NCBI GenBank assembly: GCA_009268125.1
Contig: WBOU01000003.1
Location: 310,001 to 374,000, forward strand
Origin: Chloroflexia bacterium SDU3-3
GTDB taxonomy: Bacteria; Chloroflexota; Chloroflexia; Chloroflexales; Roseiflexaceae
DNA length: 64,000 nucleotides
Reading direction: 5' to 3'
Made by a program: the position numbers and the translations under genes. Shown here in pieces: positions 9,703 to 17,388 of this stretch (its first letter is position 1; each line of letters begins with the position of its first letter). The notes beneath the pieces are model-generated. The model did not search any database. It saw only the letters and a list, made by a program, of their open reading frames with translations, and had not been told where the DNA came from.

Positions 9703-10752
9703 TTACTTATTATACAGATGAAGCACTATCTCTTTTGCCTGACGCTTAATAAATTCAGGAGGTAGCGCATTACCTATCATCTCAGCAGCATATTGCTTCC
9801 CTCTCCTAAGGGAAAATATATAGTTTATAGGAAAAGACTGTAATAAAGCAGCTTCTCGCAAGGTTATTGCCCTATTTTCTTCAGGATGAATAAATCTTCC
9901 TTTTGAAGGATTATAGCAACCTCCCGTAATAGTAGGTGCTACTGAATCCCAAGACATTCTTCCATAAACATCATTAAACCCTTTACACTTCTTATGACAA
10001 TCAAGTTGATCCTCAAGGGGAAGGCTACTCCTGCTACCTCCATCTTTAGGTATCTGCTGTATGATCTTTATGACTTTCTCGCTTCTTCTCTCTGGTAAAT
10101 CATGCAAAGCATCTCCACTCTGACCAGCTTTAGGAAGCGAACCTATTACAGATCTTACAGTAATATATTTAATTTCTTGTACTGCAAATGGTATAATACC
10201 AAACCTACTAGCAATTAATATCATACGACGTCGACGTTGTGGTACACCATAATCTGCGGCATTAAGAACACGAACACTAGAGGTATCTACTAGATAGCCA
10301 AGCTCTCTAATTCTAGACAGAAACCTAGACATGCGCTCATCAGAAGCTAATTCAGGAACATTCTCAAGCATTATAGTTTTAGGCATAAAAGCTTCTACAA
10401 ATCTTAGGAACTGAAATATTAAGTCGTTTCTGTCATCAACTACCTTGCGTGAGCCATTTAATGTCCTCATTGACGAAAATCCTTCACACGGGGGACAGCC
10501 AGCAAGCAAATCCAATTGTCCAGATCGAATTTTAAGTTTCTTTTTAACATCTTCAGGTTTTAGACAACAAATGTCAGTATTCCAGACCTCAACCTCAGCA
10601 TGATTAGCCTTGTATGTTTCGGCAGCAAGAGAATCTATCTCCACAGCACCTATAACTTGAAATCCAGCAAGTTTCAAACCTAGGGTTAAGCCACCACAAC
10701 CAGAAAAAAGATCAATAGCTCTGAGTTTTCTTCTTCGATTTGTTGTCATCAT
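9703..10752 (-). CDS. DNA (cytosine-5-)-methyltransferase
   Basis: 349 residues, full length for a bacterial C5-MTase. Motif I DLFSGCGGLT (14-23) binds AdoMet. Motif IV GCPPCEGFS (~83-91) holds the catalytic Cys. Motif VI ENVPEL, motif VIII QRRRRM and motifs IX/X near the C-terminus (APTITGGCYNP, ALPPEF) follow. The target-recognition region between VIII and IX does not let me predict a site. Two ATGs in a row (10752, 10749) are possible starts. First gene of the apparent two-gene operon with the helicase-nuclease; no classical restriction endonuclease is adjacent. AT-rich codon use marks it as foreign. Confidence 0.95.
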   Translation of the reverse strand: MMTTNRRRKLRAIDLFSGCGGLTLGLKLAGFQVIGAVEIDSLAAETYKANHAEVEVWNTDICCLKPEDVKKKLKIRSGQLDLLAGCPPCEGFSSMRTLNGSRKVVDDRNDLIFQFLRFVEAFMPKTIMLENVPELASDERMSRFLSRIRELGYLVDTSSVRVLNAADYGVPQRRRRMILIASRFGIIPFAVQEIKYITVRSVIGSLPKAGQSGDALHDLPERRSEKVIKIIQQIPKDGGSRSSLPLEDQLDCHKKCKGFNDVYGRMSWDSVAPTITGGCYNPSKGRFIHPEENRAITLREAALLQSFPINYIFSLRRGKQYAAEMIGNALPPEFIKRQAKEIVLHLYNK

Positions 10753-10791
10753 ATATTGTATCTCTAGAGGGTAGTACGTTAATTAATAGAT

Positions 10792-10833
10792 CACTAAATA
10801 TCTTAGTCTTTAATAGACATAAGATATTTAGTG
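10792..10833. promoter_or_regulatory. long inverted repeat upstream of the methyltransferase
   Basis: CACTAAATATCTTA at 10792-10805 is perfectly repeated in inverted form at 10820-10833. The inner bases GTCT/AGAC extend the stem to 18 bp with one bulged A and a 5-base loop. It lies 39 bp before the methyltransferase start and has no T-run on either side, so an operator or an element end is more likely than a terminator. No gene is seen in the rest of the gap up to 11023. Confidence 0.6.
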
Positions 10834-11023
10834 GCTATAAAAAAGTAGCAGATCGATATTGCTTACTTTAACTGTACTAGGCACTGATGTCAAGACTGAG
10901 CAGGAATTTATTAGCCTATTTACTAGGTGCTAAGCTACATGAAGAAGACAGGTCTTGGGGGACCTCACAAGTTACCTCTATACACCCCCGCGCCCGTAGC
11001 GAGCGCGGGAACCGCAGTGCGCC

Positions 11024-11431
11024 CTACGCCGCGCCGAACATCCCCAGCGGGTAGCGAATGCCGCGCCGCGCGTCGGCCAGGATGCGCTGCAGCAGCGCGT
11101 CGTCGATGGCCTCGATCTCGGCGGGGGACAGCCAGCCCAGCGCGGCCACGCCGGGGGCGGGCGTGGAGTGGCCGGGGTAGATGTAGGCGCTGAACACGAA
11201 CAGCAGCTGGCCCGCGCCGCTGTAGATGCCCACCAGGTTGGCCAGCGCCACCGGCACGCCTGTGGCCTCCAGCACGGCGCGCTGGGCGGCGCGCTGCACA
11301 TCCTCGCCCTGGGCCAGCGCGGCCTGGGGCAGCGCCCACGCGCCGTCCTCCTCGCGGCGCACCAGCAGCACGCGGTCCTCGTTCGGCAGCACCACGGCGG
11401 CGGCGACTGCGGTCATATATGGCTCGCTCAT
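11024..11431 (-). CDS. Nudix-fold protein with degenerate Nudix box
   Basis: 135 residues. The opening beta strand and VLLVRREEDGAWALP are typical of Nudix hydrolases. The Nudix box is altered: where GX5EX7REUXEEXGU is expected it has GEDVQRAAQRAVLEATGV, keeping Arg, one Glu and Gly but losing the first Glu and one of the paired Glu. Diphosphatase activity is therefore doubtful; it could act as a ligand-binding protein. The ATG overlaps the stop of the HxlR regulator (ATGA), so the two are translationally coupled. Confidence 0.75.
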   Translation of the reverse strand: MSEPYMTAVAAAVVLPNEDRVLLVRREEDGAWALPQAALAQGEDVQRAAQRAVLEATGVPVALANLVGIYSGAGQLLFVFSAYIYPGHSTPAPGVAALGWLSPAEIEAIDDALLQRILADARRGIRYPLGMFGAA

Positions 11432-11799
11432 AGCTCGGCGCTCCTCTCCATGCACTGCGGGGCGCGGGTGGCCTGCACCGTAGAGCGGTACTGCTCGCCC
11501 CAGTCGCGCATCAGCAGCAGGATGGGGCGCAGGCTCTCGCCAAACGGCGTCAGCCGATACTCCACGCGCGGCGGCACCTCGGCGTAGACGGTGCGCGTGA
11601 TCACGCCGTCGGCCTCTAGCTCGCGCAGCTGCAGGGTGAGCATGCGCTGGGTGGCGTTCGGCAGCAGCTTGCGCAGCTCGCCGAAGCGCTTCATGCCATC
11701 CAGCAGGTGGTAGAGGATGACGCTCTTCCACTTGCCGCCGATGATATCGGTCGTGGTCTCGACCGGGCAGGCGAACTGGCAGTCGTAGATCTTGCCCAT
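11428..11799 (-). CDS. HxlR-family winged-helix transcriptional regulator
   Basis: 123 residues. Family hallmarks: CPVETTTDIIGGKWKSVIL near the N-terminus (Cys close to the start, then the first helix), FGELRKLLPNATQRMLT (recognition helix) and LRELEADGVITRTVY (wing). HxlR proteins commonly control a divergent redox enzyme, and here a quinone-oxidoreductase-like gene starts 153 bp away on the other strand. The ATG at 11799 gives the usual family length; longer upstream extensions have no family match. Cys10 could be a redox sensor, as in related regulators (inference). Confidence 0.9.
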   Translation of the reverse strand: MGKIYDCQFACPVETTTDIIGGKWKSVILYHLLDGMKRFGELRKLLPNATQRMLTLQLRELEADGVITRTVYAEVPPRVEYRLTPFGESLRPILLLMRDWGEQYRSTVQATRAPQCMERSAEL

Positions 11800-11820
11800 G
11801 TTCTTCCTATCTACGCGCAA

Positions 11821-11856
11821 TAGTATCAAAATAGGTACTACTGCACAAAATTGTGC
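11821..11856. promoter_or_regulatory. putative HxlR operator region
   Basis: Two dyads lie in the divergent gap: an imperfect one at 11821-11840 (TAGTATC/GGTACTA arms) and a perfect 6-bp one at 11843-11856 (GCACAA-AA-TTGTGC). Both sit just upstream of the regulator gene and beside the likely promoter of the oxidoreductase, as expected for autoregulation plus control of the divergent gene. Confidence 0.5.
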
Positions 11857-11860
11857 GTTC

Positions 11861-11888
11861 TTGCGCTGCCAATTGTAACAGCTATACT
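11861..11888 (+). promoter_or_regulatory. sigma70-type promoter for the oxidoreductase gene
   Basis: TTGCGC at 11861-11866, a 16-bp spacer and TATACT at 11883-11888, ending 63 bp before the ATG at 11952. The dyads at 11821-11856 lie directly upstream. Confidence 0.45.
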
Positions 11889-11951
11889 TACACCTATCAA
11901 GCGGCGTAAACGCGACCGAAACCAAGCGATAGAGCGAAGAGGAGCAATACG

Positions 11952-12896
11952 ATGGCAACCATGAACGCGGTGCGGATCCACGCCTACGGCGGGCCGGAGG
12001 AGCTGAGGCTGGAGCAGGCCGAGCGGCCCACGCCCGGCGCGGGCGAGGTGCTGGTCAAGGTCGAGGCGGCGGGCATCAACCCGGTGGATATCAAGACGCG
12101 CGCGGGCGGCGGCGTGGCGGGCATGCTGCCCGAGTCGCCCTTCCCGCTGACGGTAGGCTGGGATGTGGCCGGGGTGGTGTCCGAGGTGGGCGCGGGTGTC
12201 ACCGCGCTCAAGCCGGGCGATGCGGTCTACGGCATGGTCAACTTCCCCAAGGCCGGGGGCGGCTACGCCGAGTACGTGGTGGCCCCGGCGGCGGAGCTGG
12301 GCATCCGCCCCGCCAGCCTTAGCGCCGAGGAGGCCGCCGCGCTGCCGCTGGTGGCGCTCACCGCCTGGCAGGTGCTCGACTTCGCCCAGGTGCAGCCAGG
12401 CCAGCGCGTGCTCATCCACGCGGCGGCGGGCGGCGTGGGCCACGTGGCGGTGCAGCTGGCCAAGGCGCGCGGCGCGTTCGTGGTCGGCACGGCCTCGGCC
12501 CGCAACCAGGCCTTCGCGCGCGAGCTGGGCGTGGATGAGTTTGTGGACTACACCGCCGCGCCCTTCGAGCAGCAGATCGCGCCGGTGGATGTAGTGTTCG
12601 ACGCGGTGGGCGGCGAGGTGCTGGCCCGCTCGTACGCGGTGCTGAAGCCGCATGGCTCGCTGGTGTCGATCGTGGCCGCGCCCCCGGCAGATCTGGCCGC
12701 CGCCCACCAGGGCATCAGCAGGCAGCTGCTGGTGCACGCCGAGCCGTCGCACCTGGCCGCGATCAGCGCGCTGGTGGATGCGGGGCGGCTGCGCGTGGTG
12801 GTGGAGCAGGTGCTGCCGCTGGCCCAGGCCGCCGAGGCCCACCGCGTGAGCCAGGCGGGCCGCGTGCGCGGCAAGCTGGTGCTGCGCGTGGGGTAA
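11952..12896 (+). CDS. NADP-dependent zinc-less alcohol dehydrogenase / quinone oxidoreductase family
   Basis: 314-residue medium-chain reductase. The N-terminal GroES-like fold has GEVLVKVEAAGINPVD, followed by VGWDVAGVVSEVG. The Rossmann domain begins at GQRVLIHAAAGGVGHVAVQLAKA, the AAxGGVG motif of quinone reductases that favour NADPH. Zinc-ligand cysteines are absent. The AAGAGGAG Shine-Dalgarno supports the start. Divergent from the HxlR regulator, which probably controls it. Exact substrate (quinone or enal) unknown. Confidence 0.9.
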   Translation: MATMNAVRIHAYGGPEELRLEQAERPTPGAGEVLVKVEAAGINPVDIKTRAGGGVAGMLPESPFPLTVGWDVAGVVSEVGAGVTALKPGDAVYGMVNFPKAGGGYAEYVVAPAAELGIRPASLSAEEAAALPLVALTAWQVLDFAQVQPGQRVLIHAAAGGVGHVAVQLAKARGAFVVGTASARNQAFARELGVDEFVDYTAAPFEQQIAPVDVVFDAVGGEVLARSYAVLKPHGSLVSIVAAPPADLAAAHQGISRQLLVHAEPSHLAAISALVDAGRLRVVVEQVLPLAQAAEAHRVSQAGRVRGKLVLRVG

Positions 12897-12929
12897 TTAC
12901 CGCTAAGGCCGTATAGATTCACTACCAAG

Positions 12930-12972
12930 CCACCAAGGCACCAAGAACAAAAGAATCTTGGTGTCTTGGTGG
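12930..12972. repeat. ACCAAG-type hairpin repeat between convergent genes
   Basis: 17-bp stem (12930-12946 with 12956-12972, one mismatch) built from CACCAAG/CTTGGTG units, lying between the oxidoreductase and the convergent glycosyltransferase. Similar repeats recur at 15226, 30121, 32045, 33515 and 62111. It could act as a bidirectional terminator. Confidence 0.7.
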
Positions 12973-12996
12973 CTATTGGTGCCCTTCGCTCGCTTT

Positions 12997-14238
12997 CTAG
13001 AATGCCTGGCGCACCTGCTCAATGATCGCAACGGCGGCCCCCACGCCGTCCTCCGCCTGGATCTGCCTGCCCATATCAGCGGCGCGCCGCCGCATGGCCG
13101 CATCGCTCACAGCCGCATGGATAGCAGCGGCCAAGCGTCCAGCGCTCAGGCGGCGCTGCGGGATCGGCTGCGGCCCAAGCCCACGCGCATGCACGATCGC
13201 CCCCCAGAACGGCTGATCGCCCAGGAACGGGCAGATCACCGTCGGCCTGCCAGCCCGCAGCCCTGCGGCGGTTGTCCCCGCGCCGCCGTGATGCACCACA
13301 GCGACGACCTGTGGAAACAGCCAGTCGTGCGGGGCGGCATCGATGAGATGAGCAGTCTTCGGCAGATCCGTGGCCTGAAGGCCGCCCCAGCCGCAGGCTA
13401 GGATGCCGCGCTGTCCCGCGCTGGAAAGCGCATCCAGAACTATGCGCGTGCGGTCGTTGGCATGTTTTCCGCTCATGCTGCCAAAGCCAACATATACCGG
13501 CGGCGGCCCATCGCTCAGAAAGGCGCAGAGCGCAGGGTCGGCCTGCCATTCAGCGGCCTGGTCGAGAAACCACGAGCCTGTAACATGGACATGCGCGGGG
13601 AAATCATCGGGCCGGGGCAGCAGCGCCGGGCTGTAGGGATACAAAATGGGGATGGGCTGCCCGTCCTCTCGTCGCAGCATATCGGCAAAGCGCCGCTGGC
13701 GCGGCAGTCCCAGGGTATGCTGCCGGAAGAAGTTGGTCATGCCAGTGGCGACTGCCGAGGAGAGCGTGTTCAGGTGATAGCTCAGCAGGTTGAACTGTGG
13801 GCCAAGCCGCCATGCGCCAAAAAAGGGGTTGGGGAAGGCGCGGGTCGGGGTATAGAAGGGCAGCGGGATGGCCATCACCAGCGGGATGCCAAGCTTCTCG
13901 GCGATGTGATAGCTGCCCAGCATCTTTGGGTGGTGCACGATCAGATCGGGTTGGACCAGCTGCGCCGCCCGCCACTCCTCCTCCAGCAGGTGCCGCATCG
14001 CGGCCTTGATCTGCCGGAGCAGCGCGAAGGTAGTGCCGCCCTTTAGCAAGGCCCGGCTCAAATCAAGCAGGGTGTTGCGCATAAAGGCGTAGCTCAGCCC
14101 GTGCGATTCGATCAAGGGCTGGAATTCTTCCGATGCGCATAGGGCCACCTCGTGCCCCGCGTCGCGCAGGCCCCTGCCGAGGGCGATAAACGGCTGGATA
14201 TCGCCATAGGTGCCAAAGGTGCTGATGAGGACACGCAT
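12997..14238 (-). CDS. GT1-family glycosyltransferase (MGT/sterol glucosyltransferase-like)
   Basis: 413 residues with a GT-B fold. The N-terminus MRVLISTFGTYGDIQPF is the acceptor-domain start typical of UDP-glucosyl/rhamnosyl transferases of macrolides, sterols and lipids. The C-terminal sugar-nucleotide domain has VHHGGAGTTAAGLRAGRP, the His-Gly-Gly-rich donor motif of GT1 enzymes, then GDQPFWG. The gene starts 29 bp after the TetR gene and is probably co-transcribed. The acceptor is probably a small lipophilic molecule, but nothing nearby names it. Confidence 0.9.
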   Translation of the reverse strand: MRVLISTFGTYGDIQPFIALGRGLRDAGHEVALCASEEFQPLIESHGLSYAFMRNTLLDLSRALLKGGTTFALLRQIKAAMRHLLEEEWRAAQLVQPDLIVHHPKMLGSYHIAEKLGIPLVMAIPLPFYTPTRAFPNPFFGAWRLGPQFNLLSYHLNTLSSAVATGMTNFFRQHTLGLPRQRRFADMLRREDGQPIPILYPYSPALLPRPDDFPAHVHVTGSWFLDQAAEWQADPALCAFLSDGPPPVYVGFGSMSGKHANDRTRIVLDALSSAGQRGILACGWGGLQATDLPKTAHLIDAAPHDWLFPQVVAVVHHGGAGTTAAGLRAGRPTVICPFLGDQPFWGAIVHARGLGPQPIPQRRLSAGRLAAAIHAAVSDAAMRRRAADMGRQIQAEDGVGAAVAIIEQVRQAF

Positions 14239-14267
14239 AGGTCTTCCTTTTCCAAAACGCCGCGCCG

Positions 14268-15002
14268 CTACGAGAGAACCCGCGCGCCGATCTGCTCGGC
14301 TGCGTAGGCGTGCGCCTGTTCAAGCAGCGCCCGTATCTTCGGGGCAGCGTGTTCGCGCATCCAGGCCTCATCGGGCGGGGTATCGGGTTCAAGCGTGCGC
14401 TGAACGGTGGATATCAGCGCCTCGGTCTGAACATCGAGCGATGGGCGGTCTTTCGGCGGAAGCAGCTGATCGACCAGCACAAAGCCGGTCCACAGTGCGC
14501 TAAACGTGTGTAGCTGCACGCTCGGGTCGACATCGGCGCGCAGCAGCCCAAGCTCGCGCAGAAGCGCCAGCAGATCGGTGCCTTCAATAAAGGACTGCTG
14601 CTGGATGAGGCTGCGCTGGGTGAGCTTGCCAAGCATGAGGGTGTCGCGGGTAAAGAGCGCACAGGCGATAGGCCGTAGCTTGATCGCGCGGAGCAGCGCG
14701 CTCAGCAACCGGTGGAGCGTGGCTTCACGCGGGTCTGCTTCCACGCGCTGGATCAGCCCGCCCCACAGCAGCTGCAGCTCGCGCAGCAGCACCGACTCGA
14801 ACAGGGTCTCCTTGCTCTTCCAGTGCAGATACACTGTGCCGGTGCCAATGCCAGCGTGCTGCGCGATATCGCTGATGGTAATGCGCTTGTAGCCCCATTG
14901 GATCAGTAGTATGGCGGCGCTATCCAGGATGCGATCTGCGCGCTCTGTCAGCCCCGCCCCGCCTTTTCCCTGGCCCCCAGCGATGGGTGGTGTTGACTCC
15001 AT
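14268..15002 (-). CDS. TetR/AcrR-family transcriptional regulator
   Basis: 244 residues from the ATG with AGGAAG 4 bases upstream; another ATG at 15026 lacks such a site. The N-terminal HTH spans about residues 20-65 (ITISDIAQHAGIGTGTVYLHWKSKE). The C-terminal ligand-binding domain is all helical and divergent. First gene of an apparent pair with the glycosyltransferase, which it probably represses. An inverted repeat just upstream of its start (15013-15035) is a likely operator. Confidence 0.92.
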   Translation of the reverse strand: MESTPPIAGGQGKGGAGLTERADRILDSAAILLIQWGYKRITISDIAQHAGIGTGTVYLHWKSKETLFESVLLRELQLLWGGLIQRVEADPREATLHRLLSALLRAIKLRPIACALFTRDTLMLGKLTQRSLIQQQSFIEGTDLLALLRELGLLRADVDPSVQLHTFSALWTGFVLVDQLLPPKDRPSLDVQTEALISTVQRTLEPDTPPDEAWMREHAAPKIRALLEQAHAYAAEQIGARVLS

Positions 15003-15012
15003 AGTCTTCCTG

Positions 15013-15035
15013 TGAATAAATAACAAATATATTCA
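15013..15035. promoter_or_regulatory. putative TetR operator
   Basis: TGAATA at 15013-15018 and TATTCA at 15030-15035, 11 bp apart, directly before the TetR start in an AT-rich patch. Extending the arms to 9 bp leaves one mismatch. Position and symmetry suit autoregulation. Confidence 0.5.
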
Positions 15036-15225
15036 AAAGTATAGTTGGATCTAATCCGTGTGTCAAGAAGACCCGAGGCGTACCTACCAAAAACCCAAGC
15101 ATACTGCTTTTCCCCATTGCGCTGCCAGCAATGCGTGATCAGCGGAGAAGGGTTGGCGCTGTGCCATTTCCAATGCCCTTCTGTGCTCTTGGTGTGTTGT
15201 TATCCGCCCCCTTCATGCCTTCGCA

Positions 15226-15345
15226 TCTTCGTGGTATTCGTTTTACCGCCAAGACTCCAAGCACCAAAGAATCTGGGTGTCTTGGAGCCTTGGTGGTTAT
15301 TCGTCCCCTTCGTGTCTTCGTGTCTTCGCGGTATTCGTCTGCCGA
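15226..15345. repeat. composite ACCAAG/CTTCGTG hairpin repeats
   Basis: Part of the 419-bp gene-free stretch 15003-15421. It holds CTTCGTGG-type units at both ends and an imperfect long dyad in the middle (CCAAGACTCCAAG pairing with CTTGGAGCCTTGG). Same family as the other intergenic hairpins. The rest of the gap shows only the TetR operator and a TATAAT at 15378-15383 before the phosphopantetheinyl transferase. Confidence 0.7.
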
Positions 15346-15421
15346 GCGATCGCCATTCCCTCGCGCGTGGTTTCGTATATAATGCCGCAAGCATCCGCCG
15401 CATAGCCCGACAGGCAGTTCT

Positions 15422-16183
15422 ATGGCCTACACTCTGAGCGAATGGAGCCGTATCAGCGCCACAGATGCGCTGCGCGAGCGCGAGGCCCACGTGTGGCAGA
15501 TCGGGCTGGAGCAGCCGCCCGAGGCGGTGACCCTGCTGCGCCGCCTGCTCTCGCCCGACGAGCTGGAGCGCGCCGATCGCTTCCACTTCCCCGACGACCG
15601 GCGGGCCTTCGCGGTGTGCCGTGGCGTGGCCCGCCGCATCCTGGGGCGCGAGCTGGGCGTGCCCGCCCACGAGCTGCGCTTCACCTACTCGGCCTACGGC
15701 AAGCCCGACATCGCGCCCGAGCAGAACCCCAGGGGCCTGCGCTTCAATATCTCGCACTCGGGCGGGGTGGCGCTGTGCGCGCTGGCCTACGGGCGGCGGC
15801 TGGGGGTGGATATCGAGCGCGTGCGCGAGGATCTGGACTACCTGCCGCTCTCGGCGCGCTTCTTCGCGCCCGATGAGCACGCCGCGCTGCTGGCGCTGCC
15901 CGGCGCGCTGCGCCGCCGCGCCTTCTTCGCGTGCTGGACGCGCAAGGAGGCCTACATCAAGGCGCGCGGCGAGGGTCTGTCGTTCCCGCTGGAGTCATTC
16001 TCGGTGTCGCTGGGGTCGCAGGCGCGGCTGCTGCGCACCGGCGTGCGCCAGGAGGCCCCGGCCACCTGGCGCATGGCCCAGGTGCCCGCCGCCCCCGACT
16101 TCATGGGGGCGCTGGCCGTCGAGGTGGCGGGTGCGCCGCTCGATGCGCTGGGCTTCGGGCAGATCGACGCGGTGGTGGGGTAG
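15422..16183 (+). CDS. 4'-phosphopantetheinyl transferase (Sfp/AcpT superfamily)
   Basis: 253 residues, the Sfp-type double-domain length. It has the Mg2+/CoA motif GVDIERVRED in the middle and FFACWTRKEAYIKARGEGL in the C-terminal half, the WTxKEAxxKxxGxGL signature. It would transfer phosphopantetheine from CoA to a Ser of a carrier protein. Candidate partners are the acyl carrier protein at 36246 or carriers outside the window. Not in an operon: the next 1.2 kb is repeats, and the stop is 10 bp before the 21-bp tandem array. Confidence 0.93.
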   Translation: MAYTLSEWSRISATDALREREAHVWQIGLEQPPEAVTLLRRLLSPDELERADRFHFPDDRRAFAVCRGVARRILGRELGVPAHELRFTYSAYGKPDIAPEQNPRGLRFNISHSGGVALCALAYGRRLGVDIERVREDLDYLPLSARFFAPDEHAALLALPGALRRRAFFACWTRKEAYIKARGEGLSFPLESFSVSLGSQARLLRTGVRQEAPATWRMAQVPAAPDFMGALAVEVAGAPLDALGFGQIDAVVG

Positions 16184-16193
16184 CATCGGCCGG

Positions 16194-16499
16194 TCGTCTG
16201 GCCCGCTACCGTGGTCGTCTGGCCCGCTACCGTGGTCGTCTGGCTCGCTACCGTGGTCGTCTGGCTCGCTACCGTGGTCGTCTGGCTCGCTACCGTGGTC
16301 GTCTGGCTCACTACCGTGGTCGTCTGGCTCGCTACCGTGGTCGTCTGGCTCGCTACCGTGGTCGTCTGGCTCACTACCGTGGTCGTCTGGCCCGCTACCG
16401 TGGTCGTCTGGCCCGCTACCGTGGTCGTCTGGCTCGCTACCGTGGTTGTCTGGCTCGCTACCGTGGTTGTCTGGCTCGCTACCGTGGTTGTCTGGCCTC
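16194..16499. repeat. 21-bp tandem repeat array (14 full units plus a partial one)
   Basis: Unit TCGTCTGGCTCGCTACCGTGG repeats head to tail from 16194 to 16487, followed by a partial unit to 16499. Variants differ at few positions: CCCGCT in units 1, 2, 10 and 11, CTCACT in units 6 and 9, TTG in place of TCG in units 13-15. Because 21 is a multiple of 3, several frames stay open and read as heptapeptide repeats, but none has start or context support. Minisatellite immediately after the phosphopantetheinyl transferase stop. Confidence 0.95.
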
Positions 16500-16624
16500 T
16501 GAAAAGGGCACCACAGACCGTAGGCAATGCTTGCAGCGTTGCTCGGTCGCCCCGACCGCTTGCAGCTTCGATGATGATGGGTGCTCTTGGTTGTTTGGTG
16601 TGTGCCCTGCGCGGGCGGCGGCTA

Positions 16625-16985
16625 GGGGCCAGCCCCCTCACATGGTGTCACTTTTTCGTGGTGTTTCTCATCAGCGATAGCGGTGGTACGTGTTCGGTGG
16701 GTGGATGCCCTGCGCGGGCGGCGCCGAGGGGCTCGCCCCTCGGAACCCCACGAGGGGGCGTCGCCCCCTTCGAACTCCCAATTTGAAGCATTCCAATGCC
16801 GAATGCTGGCGGCTGGTGTTCGTGCATATGGCCAGCAAAACACTATCGGCACCTTCGCCGCATGGGCCGGGTGGATGAGATCCTCAATCTCACATGCGGT
16901 GCATGGCTTGGCACGCGTTCTCTCGACATGTGCCGCATCCAGAAGCCCCGCACAAAAAAGTGACACCTGTTGAGGGCCAGCCCCT
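16625..16985. mobile_element. MITE-like non-coding element with imperfect inverted ends
   Basis: GGTGTCACTTTTT at 16644-16656 is repeated in inverted form at 16955-16967. Flanking GGGGCCAGCCCC-like sequence (about 16625-16637) matches the reverse complement around 16975-16985. The ~360-bp segment codes for nothing recognisable. Structure suggests a small non-autonomous element, but no transposase or clear target duplication is seen. Confidence 0.4.
16708..16874 (+). repeat. dispersed ~165-bp intergenic repeat, copy 1
   Basis: Shares with copy 2 (16971-17119) and the inverted copy 3 (32212-32378) the blocks CCCTGCGCGGGCGGCG, GAGGGGGCG...GCCCCCTTCGA, GGCGGCTGGTGTTCGTGCAT and CACCTTCGCCGCATGGGCC. 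A partial copy of the first block lies at 16604-16637. No coding frame is conserved between copies. Confidence 0.75.
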
Positions 16986-17119
16986 GTGAACCCCGCGAGG
17001 GGGCGATGCCCCCTTCGATCCCCCAATGTTGGGCGTTCCCGTGCCATTCCCTGGCGGCTGGTGTTCGTGCATAGGGCCAGTTTGCGCGAGTAGCACCTTC
17101 GCCGCATGGGCCGGGTGGG
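16971..17119 (+). repeat. dispersed ~165-bp intergenic repeat, copy 2
   Basis: Second member of the family described at 16708-16874, with the same block order and ending in CACCTTCGCCGCATGGGCC followed by GGGTGG. The remaining bases to 17330 contain no gene I can support. Confidence 0.75.
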
Positions 17120-17331
17120 GAGGGCTGGGTGGTACTGCTTTTGAGGTTGGTTTGCTGGCAATGATTGTTGTGCAGGGTTTGGCACGCGGTTTTGCACGCT
17201 TTCCCGCTTCCCAATGCCTCGCCCATCCGGCGAAGGTGCCGCACATACCTACTGGCCATCACCCCCACCGCAGCGACGAGGCCGCACCCAGCGTGGCGGG
17301 TCTCTTTTTCCCAATGCCTTTTCGGCCCATA

Positions 17332-17370
17332 CAAAAGCCCCCGCCTTTATTCAAAAGTCGGGGGCTTTTG
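17332..17370 (-). terminator. Rho-independent terminator of the GT39-like gene
   Basis: Perfect 12-bp GC-rich stem (17332-17343 with 17359-17370) flanked by A/T runs, 18 bp past the stop of the minus-strand glycosyltransferase. On that strand the stem ends in GGGGGCTTTTG. Confidence 0.75.
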
Positions 17371-17388
17371 CTATCGGCTGGGGGGCCG

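Larger units (their letters stand above)
6650..10960. other. AT-rich genomic island (methyltransferase + helicase-nuclease)
   Basis: Base composition changes abruptly from the GC-rich flanks to clearly AT-rich DNA at about 6650 and back at about 10960. The codon use of the two genes inside (many A/T-ending codons) is unlike every other gene in the window. No integrase, tRNA or flanking direct repeat was found, so the mode of entry is unknown. Confidence 0.85.

Noticed and set aside
10868-10930. Similar ACTAGGCACT and ACTAGGTGCT words at the island's right edge as an attachment site
   Set aside because: Short, imperfect and without a matching copy at the left edge of the island.
16194-16499. 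Possible CRISPR array
   Set aside because: Units are contiguous 21-bp tandem repeats with no unique spacers, and no cas genes are nearby.
15952-16641. Minus-strand open frame across the 21-bp array reading as QTTTVAS-type repeats
   Set aside because: The frame is open only because the unit is 21 bp; other frames are open too, there is no ribosome site, and it overlaps the phosphopantetheinyl transferase.
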